Of a DNA stretch of 64,000 bases, positions 1-11,290 are shown piece by piece (the first letter of the stretch is position 1; every line of letters begins with the position of its first letter). Below the pieces are notes generated by a model. The model saw only the letters and a list, made by a program, of their open reading frames with translations. It did no database searches and had not been told where the DNA came from. This DNA comes from Aphanomyces cochlioides (Eukaryota; Oomycota; Saprolegniomycetes; Saprolegniales; Verrucalvaceae): the NCBI GenBank assembly GCA_019828595.1, contig JAHQRK010000010.1:1054001-1118000 (forward strand), given 5' to 3'. A program made the translations under genes and the position numbers.

Positions 1-301
1 GAATAACAACGTCGAGCGAGCAAGGCTTACCTAAAGCATAGATTGCGTCTGGACGATGCATTTCAACGTGTTGACAGTTAAGCGACAGGGACTGGTTAAT
101 TGCGTTTGTATAAAGCTCAAGTTGCTGGTAATTTGAGAATTAATCAAGTTCGCATGGTGCATAGAAGCAATTACCAAAGTGCAGATGACTGATGTTTTCA
201 ACAAGTTTTCTCACGGGTAAGTCATTCAACTCAGTAATGTCGTTCCCTCCTGACACAACTGACCATGGTGTGAACCACTTGATTACTATTTTTTCAATTG
301 C
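1..301 (-). pseudogene. Probable 3' continuation of the HsdR-like gene, partial at left edge
   Basis: Reading the minus strand from 301 to 1 gives one frame that looks coding (AIEKIVIKWFTPWSVVSGG, later RPDAIYALGKPCSLDVVI) and is still open at the window edge. It is broken only by a TAA at 140-142. The frame differs from the last exon of the upstream gene. Two explanations fit. One is a one-base loss in the A-run near 290 plus a nonsense mutation, which would make the gene a pseudogene. The other is two more GT-AG introns, at 302-357 (56 nt) and 125-214 (90 nt), which join the exons in phase. Those introns would be longer than the seven clear ones, and the 302-357 donor (gtcaca) is poor. I cannot decide between them. 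The product of this part is not recognised. Confidence 0.45.
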
Positions 302-2612
302 CTTAAGAGAGAGTTGAGTTTTTTGTCAAGATGATCCTTCGGGTCCGGATTTGTGACTTGTTTGGTTCTTCCCTCGCCATTTAGAATCCTGCTCAGCAGA
401 TCGTATTTTGTATCCTACAAATCACAATAAATAATGAATGAACATGTTGATTTACTCCCCCAAGACTTCCTTGGAATGCGGTCTCAAATTTAATCTTTTG
501 AAGTTTCATCTCGGCCCTGGCACTAACGCATGTGCAGGTTTCTTCGCAGGTCTCGTCATGACTTTTCAAGTTTACATCATCGACGACTAACCGCTTGAGT
601 TCTTCCACCCATCTAATGATCAATATATGTTCAATTTGTAAATGATCTTTTCCTTACCTTCGAGGTAAGAACGGCGAGTCCCTCCTAAGCACTGTAGCTG
701 CATTGATATACACTGCCAAAGCCTGCTTTATCTTCATGTATGTGTCTTTATCGAGTTGACAAATTTTCATCGCGACGTCGCTCGCACTGACATCGCCCAT
801 TGCTTCGACTGCCTGTTGCTTATCATTGAATATAACTCCTGGCAATAAATCCCAGAGTACAATACTGGATGTGGCCAAGTCCTGGTCTAGTTGGGCAGGG
901 TCGTCGTCTCGTACAGAAAGACTGGTTTCTCTTGCAAATGCTTGAAAAGCTCGACGAATCTAGAGAAAAGATTGAGTTACACCATGAATCAAGAGTCATA
1001 CTTGAGCTGGATGGTTGACATAATCAACCACTTGAGCAAAGGTCTTGTTCTCCCGTGATCGATTTAGTCGAGAAAGAAGCTGGACCACGCGTCCAAACGA
1101 GATTAAAGGGCGGTCCAAATACATAGCCATAAGTGCAGGTTCATTAAAACCCGTGTCCAATTTATCACACACGACAAGTACGTCAGCTTGTTCCAGTGTG
1201 CATTTGTTAAATTGCTTCTCGTTCACAGCATCAAACGCACTGAATGTGCAATAAACCCGTCCAGGTAGAGCTCTACAAGCGTGTTACAAATGCCAGGGAT
1301 TCAATTCTATCTTACTGGCGCTTCATAAAAGAGCATACAAGCTTGTGATACGTCACAACATCTCTTCTATTGCGCGCGACAACCATGCACTGCGTGATCA
1401 TAAGTTTTCTCACTGGAAAATGGTACCTTGGCGAAAATGTGGGATGCTTTGAGTTTGACAAAATGCGACATCATCGATGTAGCTTTTGCAGACAGTAAAG
1501 CCTCATGGCAGCTGGCTAATTCCATGAGCAGCCAAGGAGAGGCAGCGAGCTGTGCAGTAATTGCAGTTGAAGTTGTCTTGATGGAGTACGTGCACCTCAA
1601 ACTTGTGTAATTATCGATAACGTTTACAATGTGGCCCGCGTCGACGGCTTGAGTGATGGAATGACAGTCAAAAGGGCGATAACTACCATCTCTAATGGCC
1701 CCAAAGAGTCGAAGGGTGTGGGAGCTTGGCGTGGCAGAGAAGCCAATGTACTAGGGCATGTTAGTGCATGAGTTAGATGGGATAACCAACAAATGTTTGA
1801 CGAGTCATTGCATCGAGGATTATTGAGATCGAATCGCGTGTTGCTGTTGTGTGGGAGCGATGGACTTCATCAGCAATTATTGCAATGTGAGTTTTGTTGT
1901 TTCCACTTGCTGGCTTCGCCATGAGTCGTGCGAGGAGAACTTGGTTTTGGACTAGGAGTCCCAGTTTTTGCGTTGTCGTGACAATAACCTTCTGGTCAAC
2001 TGGGGTTGCAACAACCGTGCCTAAATGCTCGATGCTATCAGCGCGGAATATCGTATCGACTCCATTTTGGTGCAGAAACGATTCGACGGTGTCGCCCAAT
2101 TGCTCGTCTAGTTTGATTCGATCCACCAATATGATGATGGTATGAAAGCCAGCTCCGGTCCTATCCTTCGTGTAGAGCAGCTGATATGCCTTTGAATAGA
2201 AGTGATTCAATCAGCTGCCGAGTTACAGACATACCAGGCATGCAATCGTGTACGATTTGCCAGATCCAGTGCTGTGTTGGATGAGGAAGTTCGACGTCTT
2301 GGTCGATCCGTCTTGAGAAGAGATAGCAGCTACAACCTTGCACACAGCACGTACTTGGTGTGGCCATGGCTGAAAGAGTGTCAATCCGTTTTGCTTTGAC
2401 CGCTTGGAGCCACCGACACGATATGCTCTAGTGACAGCCGACGTCAATGCTGCGTCGACGTCGGCCAAAGGCTCATTCTTGGGCTTCTCCGTACCAGGGT
2501 GGTGCCACTGCGTCTTGTTCGTTGCTAAGTGGATGTAGTATGGTTTCTTCTTTGACGCTGACATTCGTGAGACCCATCCCTCTGGGAGGTCATCTTCGAG
2601 TGGCCTCTTCAT
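286..2612 (-). CDS. WW-domain / type I restriction HsdR-like DEVH helicase, 8 exons
   Basis: The exons are 2612-2235, 2189-1791, 1750-1427, 1389-1316, 1272-1002, 959-658, 612-456 and 414-286. All seven introns are 37-45 nt GT-AG, and phases are consistent for 677 codons. Residues 9-38 form a WW domain (LPEGW ... THWHHP-like end). A superfamily 2 helicase follows: Walker A STGSGKS near residue 115, DEVHRSH, GFSATPSSHTLRLFG, ITQAVDAGHIVNVIDNYT, and a C-terminal helicase part with DTGFNEP and QLLSRLNRSR. These motifs are those of the HsdR motor subunit of type I restriction enzymes, an ATP-dependent DNA translocase. The N-terminal nuclease domain of HsdR is absent and a WW domain stands in its place. 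The start is the first ATG, directly before the WW domain. The true 3' end is uncertain: the stop at 286-288 may be artificial, because coding-like sequence continues to the window edge in another frame. Cellular role is unknown; ancient transfer from bacteria is an inference. Confidence 0.8.
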
Positions 2613-2982
2613 TTCCGCGGCAAAATCTGGAACCGGAAAATTTAAATTTTGTAACCGGAAGCACAGTTACCATGGATGTGAGGGTTTGCTTGCTTGGGTT
2701 TCGAACCTACTTGTGCGATGCATTGCTCAAGCCTGAAGATTGTTCACGACTGAGTCACTTGTACATCATAATGTCTAAAGATTATAAAATCTCATACACC
2801 CAGCAACATCAATGTGTATGTGAAATGAAGATGTTCTAACTCATGGTGCTTGATGCATGTTATCACCACGACTGGCAAGCTTATAAAGTCGTAGACAAAT
2901 GGGATTTTATAGGTGTCATTGCCATAGCTTGGACCTTGGCATTGCAAATGGAAAGTGAGCTAAAGTATGCTTCGAAAGGTAA
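2613..2982. other. Intergenic region upstream of the HsdR-like gene
   Basis: This stretch precedes the ATG at 2612 and so should hold the minus-strand promoter. I see an AT-rich patch near 2637-2655 but no clear TATA or initiator motif, and no credible gene. Confidence 0.4.
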
Positions 2983-3350
2983 GGGCCCGTCTGGATGCCA
3001 CCTATTATTGAGATAATTCGCAATATTTTGATCAATTATTGCATAATTTTGATTATCGCATAATGCACTGTCTGGATGCCAAATATTGCATAAATTTTAT
3101 TGCAATAATTTATTTCAAAACAGGCCAAATATGCAATAAATAATATTCTACTCAAAGTAGAATATTTTCCCTAATATCGCATAATCCACACAAATTCCCA
3201 ATGATTATTTTATTTTCGTGGGAATCCAGACAGTCCAAAATTTTAATTATCGTGATATTATAATACGTGGTTTGTATTATTTTGACCAAAATACAAAACA
3301 TCACATAACGAGTTTTCACAATATTTTTTATTTGGCATCCAGACGGGCCC
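2983..3350. mobile_element. Harbinger-type MITE 1
   Basis: The ends are perfect inverted repeats, GGGCCCGTCTGGATGCCA on the left and its complement on the right. They are flanked by a TAA direct repeat (2980-2982 and 3351-3353), matching the TWA target duplication of PIF/Harbinger elements. The interior is AT-rich and non-coding, and contains partial copies of the end motif (CTGTCTGGATGCC near 3068). It lies between the HsdR-like gene and the 3' end of the DENN gene. Confidence 0.85.
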
Positions 3351-3460
3351 TAAAAAATGATGACTAGTCGATGTTCACAGGCAATCACTTGAATGAAGAT
3401 TGTTTCTTAATTTAATGCATTAAGAACAATGAAGACTACAGCTCCTCGGTGTCGTCTGCC

Positions 3461-6400
3461 TTATTTGAAAAAAAGTAGCATGAGTTTCAAGCCATGAAAT
3501 ACGCGATTGTGGTCTAGTGGTGAGTCTGTGCTGAAGACAAGATTTCCAGTCACACTATGAATCACAATTTTGTGCTCTGATGTCGGCAGTGAGGATGTTA
3601 CACCGAGTGAGCTGCGTGATGGACTGTCGAGCTCCATCAGAGTAATATCGTCAATGGCTGGAATATCAACAGTGTGCGTCTCTTCATCGCTTGGCGACGA
3701 GCTACGTTTCAGCCAGCCACGGATCTTTGGGATTTTGCGAATGACGAGCTGTGTGCAGCTCACATCACACGAGAGCGTTCCGGGGGTTAGCTTGCATTGC
3801 TTTCCATGCTAGAACGCGTGTAAGAATTAGGGAGAAGCGCCAGTCGAGGTACCTTCTTAATTGGAATGCCCAGGAGTAATTCATCCACAAACGCTTGGTA
3901 CAGCGCGTAGTTTGAGCCCATTGACGAAGAGCGATGTTGGGTCCAGAGGCATTGAAGCCCCTGCACAATGCAGTCCCTTTCTGTTGTTGAATTGACCTTA
4001 AATACTACCGTGCGCCGATTAACATCATTAGATCGAATGGTGAGTGATAGCGCGATGTCGTTCGCATCGAACAACAAACGCCCCACTGTGGTTTGACTTG
4101 GTTGGCACCCTGCTACGATACTGGTCATGTCACGGAAAGCAAGTGTCGTATGGCTTTTCTCGGAATTGCTAGGCACCTTGGACGACTCTTTAGCCCAAAT
4201 TAAATGAGTTCCCTCCACATCGCAAAATAAACGCCTACGACCCCAAGTCCCGTGCCTGCCCAGCTACAAAATGCTTGGAAAAAGAATGGTATAACTTGAT
4301 ATACCTTTGAAACGATGATGCCATCCAGAAGCATGCATTTAACATGGTCGAGCAGCATTTTCCGGCAAGACTCTGCTTCACAGTCTGACTTGATTGGAGA
4401 TGAGTTGCTTCGTCTAAGACTGCTGCGCTGCCTGAAGCTCCACAGACGAAAAGTGCGTTGGATTTTTGTAGCCGAAGTCGATCGTGTGAGAGCTTGTGTT
4501 GGTGGAATTATCTTGGGTCGGGAAAGGATAATTGGAACAGCATCAGCTGTAGTGCTTGATTTTGGCCCAGAACCAGCTTCTAAACTTGGAGGCTGGGGTA
4601 TTGGGGCAATTTTTGGAATTTTCTGCTTTGCAGGAGCATCAGATTCTTTTCGAAGCACAAGGGTAACAGTGCTGGGTTTGAGTTTTGGTGACAACAACGG
4701 CTTGACTCGCTTGGCCTTTGGTGACACTCTGGATTTCACCTTCTTTACTGGTGGACTAGGGGGATGTTGCGCAGGTATGTTGCTAGGTGCACAAAGAGCA
4801 CGCAACTTTGACAAGGCAGAAATGCCCGAGCTAGGAGGAATAGGGCTAGGAGGAATAGGTTTTTGGATAGTTGCAGATGGATCTGGAGCAAGGCCAGTCC
4901 ATGCTACGTGAAAAATACTGTGAATTGCATCTTGTACTGTTTGGGTTCCAGTTTGGTTGGAAATGGAAGTAGTTCTAAATCCAACAAGTGGCACTTTGGG
5001 TTCAATTTTAAGGTGTCGAACTCCACCGCGGCGATCAGCGCTCATAACGTCTTGGCGTTCATTGAACGTAGCATATAGTTGCGTAGCTTTAAGTGCATCA
5101 AAGAATGGATTGGCACAAACGTCTTGACATTGGCGCAATAGAGTAGCGATATATCTTCTCATCCGAGCTAGGAAGGCATCGATAACTTGAGGAAAGTCTG
5201 AGCATTGCATTATAGCGTAAAGATCGGTCAGCAGCGTATCGCGGTCGGGTAGAGATGGAAGTTGTGCGAGCGACACGAGTCGACTGGATAAGGGAAAGAG
5301 TTGAACAGAATCAGAAGGGAGACAATGGCTAGGGGGGAGATTCGATACCCCGATAGCAAAAGGAACAGGAGCTTCCAAGTACTCCAGCAATGTGTTTGGC
5401 AGCACAGCAATTAGTGGACCGGTCCAAACGAGTGGCGACATAAGAGAGACAGTGCCAAGGATGGATGCGGTCAGGAGTTCCATCTCTTCACATATGACAA
5501 GCAGCTTTGACTCTATCAAGAGAGCAGCTAGGGTGTCAACAAGCGTGTCCAACGAGACAAACTCAAGTACAATTGGAAGAGCCCATTCCAATAAAAGCGT
5601 GGTTGCTTCTGGAGTTGCAAATTCGTTGTGAAGACTTGGTCGACGTTGGGGGCGATCGAAAACAACTGGAGGACCAAACACATTGAACGCTTGGGTCTGG
5701 GTACCGTCATCTATGCTTGATAGCTGCTGAAGCTTTAGATCGAGCAAGTCGGCGTGCTACGAAATACAATGATATGTCATGAGAAGATAGTTGTGAATAC
5801 CCACGGGGCTACAAAGGAGTGCAAATCAGCCCAGAGACTTGCCTCTTGGTCGAGTTCATGTATATGCCAATCTATGCCATTTTGTCAAAAGTCCACACAC
5901 TGATGCGTACCCATGAGCTGGTTGAGTAATGCAGTAAAGAATGGAATGAACGGTGTCTTGGCAACCATGCAATAAGTGAGTGGGGCATAGTGATTGCCAC
6001 CACGGGAATGCAAGAGCAATTGGTTTGGAATACGAACCCACTTCTGGAGGCAAAATGCATACTGCAAGTCTTGGCCATCTTTACCACCACCAGAGATCAA
6101 AAAAATGAAGCTCAAGGAATTTGTCCGCTTGCTACGACTGAGTATTGTGACGAGAGTGGCATGGGTTCGTCTACCTCTGTCCATTGTCGGAATCAGTTTC
6201 GTAATCATTGGAGCTCGCCTCGCCATCGTCTTCAAGATCATCGTGGTCGTCTGAAATGATTTGAATGCCGTTTGGATAACAGAAGTGCTCAATGCTTTCA
6301 AAAGCAACATGTTGCGGATATGTATGGCAAACGACGGGTTCGAATGTGGAATCCATATCGCGACAAATCGTGATATCGGTTATATCAGGTGCGATGACGA

Positions 6401-6985
6401 TGAGTGCATCAAAGAGGCTCTTGCCCTTTGAAGGGGTCACCTCTGGAGCAACGTCAGGCATCTTGGCTGTCTAGAATATACACCTTCAGCAAGAATCAAG
6501 CAAGCTTCACCTACAAAAAACGTTGGTGCATGCCTCTGGCGACCATCTAGCTCGTGGATTTCGTTCATGAGTTGATTATCTTGTTGATCTATTGCACTCA
6601 AAATGTGGTCGTAAAGTATATGCAATTGGGTTGCGCTCTTTGTTGTTGGCAACGGGGGCATTTTGTCATCCAGGACTTCATTTTCCTTGCACCATGCGAC
6701 AACTGCGTCGAGGACTCTTGAATTATTTTCGTCTTCAAGAGAGCGCTCACGATCATGCGCGACAAGAGGCTCTAGCGCCATCTGCACTTTCTTGTCACTG
6801 TCAAAAAAACGTCTCTTCAGTCGTTCGGCTGCAGCAGTAGGTGTTTGGGGCTTGATCCACATGTCCATGAAGTTGCGGGATTGAGATCTCACACTCTTTG
6901 ATGGAGTCAGATTGCGCACTCGAACAAAGAGAGAGCGCTGGCCTTTATCCTCGCCCTCATTCTCTGGTTGGGCATCTGTAGACAT
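3461..6985 (-). CDS. DENN-domain protein with IQ-like and PH-like regions, 7 exons
   Basis: The exons are 6985-6515, 6470-6175, 6137-5911, 5871-5801, 5756-4305, 4263-3853 and 3808-3461. All six introns are 37-44 nt GT-AG, and phases agree throughout, giving 1091 aa. Residues about 165-345 resemble the upstream DENN part (LFDALIVIAPDI, then YAFCLQKWVRIP). Residues about 400-560 match the central DENN core (SKLLVICEEMELLTASILG, SPLVWTGPLIAVLPNTLLEY). A helical downstream DENN part follows, then a basic, proline-rich linker. An IQ-like helix (ATKIQRTFRLWSFRQ) lies near residue 790. The C-terminus from about 840 starts like a PH domain (HGTWGRRRLFCDVEGTHLIW). DENN proteins commonly act as exchange factors for Rab GTPases in membrane traffic; that role here is by family. 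The start is the first in-frame ATG, 75 bp from a transposon complex. Confidence 0.85.
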
Positions 6986-7097
6986 AAAGCTGAATCGGTG
7001 CTGATATTTTCCTACAGGAGCAGTGGAATTCGCACTAACAGCTACTATTAATAGTATAAGTTAAAAAATATCCCCAAAATTAAAAAAAGTTTCTTAA

Positions 7098-7371
7098 GGG
7101 CCCGTCTGGCAACCGAAAATATTACAATAAATAGGCCCAAAATGCCATTTTGAGGCCAAATTCAATAATTTAGGTCAAAATATTAACTTGTTTATCTCAA
7201 AGAGTTTTGCACCAAATCCAATATTTTTGGTTGGGATATACTCACTGGAGGCTCCCAAAATGCCATTTTACGAAATGGAGGTTTTACCTCCATTTTGAAT
7301 ATGCCATAAATCGTTGATCCCAATTTAGCTGAAAATGGCATATTGATTTTGAAATTTTGCCAGACGCACCC
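7098..7371. mobile_element. Harbinger-type MITE 2
   Basis: The ends are imperfect inverted repeats (GGGCCCGTCTGGCAA against GGGTGCGTCTGGCAA) with TAA on both sides (7095-7097 and 7372-7374). The first 12 bases match MITE 1, so the two are related. It interrupts the outer left arm of the foldback-like element: the uninterrupted counterpart is at 13490-13515. No coding sequence is seen. Confidence 0.8.
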
Positions 7372-7702
7372 TAAATTTCTTTTTGAGTTGTTTTAGGATT
7401 ATAATATGATCCTAAAAACTCAAACAGGACAACGTATTTTGGAGCATTACATGAGGATATCATTCGAGAAACATCAACTTTAGCCACGTCTTGTGTGGTT
7501 TAAAAGTCATAGTCGGAGTTTTTAGAAGTTTCTTCTAACTTCACATTAAAAAACCACATTCAAGCCATTCCAATCCTTGATTTCATTACACTCTGCTGTA
7601 GGTTGTACTTCTACCTATAAGTTTCAACGAAAAGGAATCGCAATGGGAACTGTTTTTTAAGCGGCAAGTCCGACACTTTCGAACTAAAAGAAACTTTTGT
7701 AA

Positions 7703-7930
7703 GACCATCTCCACTCGGAGTTTTTATTTGTATTTGTATTTTCAAAACTTCGGTTATACGGATAAATTTAGCAACTATGGAAGTTATCCGAACAATTTCA
7801 CGTCTCGAGTTGATATTTTTTTCGAATTAAAAACTTTTACCACAAAATTTTCGGATAATCGGACGAGTTGCTAAAAATTATTCGTAACTTCGATTACAAA
7901 TACAAATAAAAACTCCGAGTGGAGATGCTC
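7703..7930. mobile_element. Harbinger-type MITE 3 (different family)
   Basis: The left end GACCATCTCCACTCGGAG is matched by its near-complement at the right end (CTCCGAGTGGAGATGCTC). TAA duplications are at 7700-7702 and 7931-7933. The ends continue into a longer inverted repeat rich in ATTTGTATTTG. The right arm of the host element lacks this insertion (near 11705), which confirms its boundaries. Confidence 0.85.
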
Positions 7931-8184
7931 TAAAGTTGTATACACCAACAATGATGTAATTTTAAAAAATGAACGATATTTTAAAATGCCTGACGTACCT
8001 TTTAGGGCCAGTTCGGAGCGACTTTTGCGTCAGCGGTTTTTGGTATGTCGCAGATCGCAAAAGTCGCTCGGCATCAAAACTTGCAGCGACTTCAAAACTA
8101 TGAAATGCGATTAATATCTACCAATTAAAACGCTTGATATGATGTGTCCTCACAACTGTCTCAAACCACAAGTCATTCTGCTGA

Positions 8185-8928
8185 ATGGACTCTGCATTCC
8201 CTTCTGAAGCCAGCAGCCAGACGATCGATGAGCTCGCCAACTCATTGTCCGAAGGACATACCCAGGTTTTGAAGCCAACAAGGCAAGGCAAGACAAACAA
8301 GAACGAGTCGGCAGTGGAGAAGGCTCCCAAAACAGTCTGGGCGACTGATGTGGTGAAGACGTTACTGGACAAACGGTGCGACGACTTCGCCGCTAGCTTC
8401 GAACTGAATCGAAGTGCGGCACAACTCTCAATTTTGTGGGGGAAGATAGCTTTGGCTATTAACGTAGAGCACGGTACACAGGTCCCCGCACTAGCTGTCA
8501 AAAACAAGTACTCTAGTCTTAAGCGAGAATTCTCTGCAATATGACTCGCAGAGAAAGCTACAGGAAATGAGGTAAAAGTTGTCTACCCTCCCAATTGGGA
8601 TGATGCGGTCGCAGCCCTTGGCAACAAAACCGGTCTTGGCCACCATGATTATGCGTTTGGCGCAAACTACAAGAGCCGCGATAGTGATGACAGCTCAAAT
8701 GACAACTTGGATATTTTGCCTCAGTCAAATCGTCAAGCCATTATTGAAGCAGAATTGTCCCGACAGAGAGCAAAACGCACCAAGAAGTTGGACATTGGAC
8801 AGAGTCTAGTTGCTCTCGGCCAAAGTTTGGCGGAAAGAATGAAAGGACTCCGAACTCCTGCACCGTCAGACAACAATCAAGTGCAAGAAACAAGTAAGCT
8901 AATTGCACAAATTGCAAGTCGCTGTTGA
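8185..8928 (+). pseudogene. Harbinger Myb/SANT-like DNA-binding protein, in-frame stop
   Basis: One reading frame runs from ATG 8185 to a stop at 8928, interrupted by a single TGA at 8542-8544. Both halves are in the same frame, and sequence quality is equal on either side (KNKYSSLKREFSAI before, LAEKATGNEVKVVYPPNWDD after). The N-terminal half has a trihelix-like pattern (VWATDVVKTLLDKRCDDF, LSILWGKIALAI) typical of the second protein of Harbinger elements, which escorts the transposase to the ends. The TGA probably replaced a CGA arginine codon. Readthrough or a small intron cannot be excluded. It converges with the transposase gene. Confidence 0.7.
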
Positions 8929-9031
8929 ACAGAGCTCATCAATTCAAAGCGAGCTACTTGAGTATTTGCGTCGTAACAATAGCAATTGATATACTATTAC
9001 GTTAACGATATGAATTCACTGAGATAGTGTT

Positions 9032-10123
9032 TTAATTCTCTCGTGTTGATTTCGCTATTTCACTGTCACTGATATATTTCTCACTGGTCAAGACGGTATC
9101 ACCACCAAGATGCTTCCATTGTCGTTCAGTAGGTTGACTTTCCAAGGGATCCAAATCAATAATCCAATTATGTAGCACAAGCGTCGCCTCGATTGCGAGC
9201 GCCATTGTCTCTGGCGACTGAAATTCAAGTGGCTTTTTGAAGAGACGGAACTTGTTCTTCCACAGCCCAAAACTTTGTTCAACAACATTTCGTGTGCGAG
9301 AGTGGAGCAAGTTGTAATGTGCCTGGCTCTTCTCCATGTTTGGAACTATTTGATAAGGTGTTAGTACGTGTGGGAGGAGTGTAAAGCCTGCATCCGCAAG
9401 CAGGAAGCCTCCATGTGGTATGATACGGGCTGAACCAAAAATAGAGTTCTTGAACAGCATTCGATCATTTTGGGATCCAGGACGTAGAGAATATGCCATA
9501 AACCGCTTCTTGTCATCAACAACAGCCAAAAGATTAAACGCAGGGAAGCCCTTGCGGCAGTACCAGCCTTCATGTTGTTGAAATCTTTTTATCATCACAA
9601 GACAGCCGTCGATTTCTCCATATACATTCGGGAATCCAGCAATTGTTTCAAATCCAGCAGCGATTTCATGCCATGCTGGTAATTGGGATGGTAATGCTAC
9701 TGAGTATGTAAGGTGCGTGTGCTGTAATAGCGATAGAATCTCCATTATGTATTCGTACGCCTTTGTTTTTCCAATTCCAAAGACGAGAGCGGCACACTCC
9801 AATCCATCACAATGTGTCAAGTAATACACTGCTATTGCAGTGCGATCCGCAATGTCAAAATGACAAGCGTTGTGCAGAGGAGGATGCAGTGTTGTCCAGG
9901 ATTGAGTGATTCGCTCGGCAATGACAAAGAATGTAGACCTAGAGCAACGCAAATATCGCATGAACCAGCCGTTGTCACCTCGACTGGCTCGAACTCCTGG
10001 CCATGCTGACAAGCCTTCGCCCACGTAATCATTCTTGCGTTCTGCTGGAAAGGCCCTTCCATCCAATAACACCACCGTGGCGGCAACAACAGCGATTGAG
10101 CAAACGAGAGGGACGACGTCCAT
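9032..10123 (-). CDS. PIF/Harbinger DDE transposase
   Basis: This intact ORF of 363 codons starts at ATG 10123-10121; an in-frame TTG lies two codons upstream. It has the DDE_Tnp_4 pattern: the first acidic residue in YGEIDGCLV, then AFNLLAVVDDKKRF, the second acid in GGFLLADAGF, and the catalytic glutamate in RTRNVVEQSFGLWKNKFRLF. The length is normal for the family. An N-terminal hydrophobic stretch (VPLVCSIAVVAATVVLL) is odd for a nuclear protein and may mean the true start lies further in. With perfect terminal repeats it may still be able to act, but its Myb-like partner has an in-frame stop. Confidence 0.9.
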   Translation of the reverse strand: MDVVPLVCSIAVVAATVVLLDGRAFPAERKNDYVGEGLSAWPGVRASRGDNGWFMRYLRCSRSTFFVIAERITQSWTTLHPPLHNACHFDIADRTAIAVYYLTHCDGLECAALVFGIGKTKAYEYIMEILSLLQHTHLTYSVALPSQLPAWHEIAAGFETIAGFPNVYGEIDGCLVMIKRFQQHEGWYCRKGFPAFNLLAVVDDKKRFMAYSLRPGSQNDRMLFKNSIFGSARIIPHGGFLLADAGFTLLPHVLTPYQIVPNMEKSQAHYNLLHSRTRNVVEQSFGLWKNKFRLFKKPLEFQSPETMALAIEATLVLHNWIIDLDPLESQPTERQWKHLGGDTVLTSEKYISDSEIAKSTREN

Positions 10124-11029
10124 GATCAATTGACCCCTGAATTGACTTCGAAGTCAATCTCATTTCAACCAATTAGGAAACACCCTTGGCAAAAGTCGCT
10201 GCAGACTACCTCAAACTACCTGTCCGAGGTCGTCTGGAGCGACTTTTCCAAAACACGATGGAAATGATTTTGATTGGCTGGATTATCAAAAACCGCTGAC
10301 GCAAAAGTCGCTCCGAACTGGCCCTTAATTGCTGGTTTCCCGCATCTCCGAGGTATTCATTTTAAAGATGCCAATGTCATTGTAACAAATACTACTCTGG
10401 TCCGAAGTGATTGAAAGGTTTAACTTTTGATGATTTGATTGGCAGTATTTTTCTAAATCGATCCATATGTATTGCCTGATGGGCTTATTACAAGGGAGCA
10501 TTCTTTTAGCTGTGATTGGGTAGTTCAATGAGGTTCCAATTCATTTTTGTTTGTGAGATATGAACAATCAAAGTGGTTCACCGCACACGGACACACACAT
10601 ATCGACCGGCCTGTGAGTCATTTTCAAACATTAAAGCTATCAAACAAGAACATATAAGCAGGATACGATGTTCTATTGGTAAAAAATATATTCTTTCTTT
10701 CGATTGGGCGATCGAATTGTCGGACTCCAAAATAGCACCGAACATTGAGCATATATAGACGATGATTGGCTAAAATACAGTCAAAACCACATTTAAGCGA
10801 CTTCTGCTTTTGCGGATATGGAGAGCGCGAGACCATCCAAAAAACCATCCAAGACGCCTTCTATGGAACGTCGACGAGAAGGACATATGACACGTACCAG
10901 TGACAGTTTCTTCTTTATATGCAACAAAACCATGGTGACACGAACCCCCGCTCAGCGACAACAGAAGAGTGCACAGACTCCTTGCACCATCTCTATGAAA
11001 AAGGTCGAAAAGCTCGTAAAACGAGGCCA

Positions 11030-11290
11030 AACAGAGCTTGGACGGACGGCGACAAACAAGGCCAAGCAGAGCTTGGATGGACGGCACCAAGGAGGGCGAA
11101 CAGAGCTTGGAGAGACGGCGACAAACAAGGGCATACAGAGCTTGGACGGACGGCAACCAAGGAGGGCAAACAGAACTTGGAGAGACGGCGACAAACAAGA
11201 CTAAACAGAGCTTGGACTGACGGCGACAAAGGAGGGCAAACAGAGCTTGAACTGACCGCGAGGACAAGGACAAACAGAGCTTGGATTGCG
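11030..11290. repeat. Minisatellite, period about 33-35 bp
   Basis: About seven to eight imperfect copies of a unit starting ACAGAGCTTGGACGGACGGC lie in the core of the foldback-like element, with variants at the same positions (GACAAACAAGG or CAAGGAGGGC). The repeat keeps several overlapping frames open on both strands, which explains the long ORFs here. I see no gene in the rest of the core (10541-11429). Confidence 0.8.

Larger units (their letters stand above)
8005..10324. mobile_element. PIF/Harbinger DNA transposon, near-complete
   Basis: The terminal inverted repeats are over 35 bp and begin GGGCCAGTTCGGAGCGACTT at both ends. The target duplication is TTA (8002-8004 and 10325-10327). 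The undisturbed target is visible in the inverted arm near 11634, which fixes the ends to the base. Inside are the two usual genes, facing each other: a Myb/SANT-like protein on the plus strand and a DDE transposase on the minus strand. Confidence 0.93.

Noticed and set aside
4315..4911. 198-aa plus-strand ORF opposite the DENN gene
   Set aside because: Shadow of the long DENN exon 5; the minus strand has domains and phased introns.
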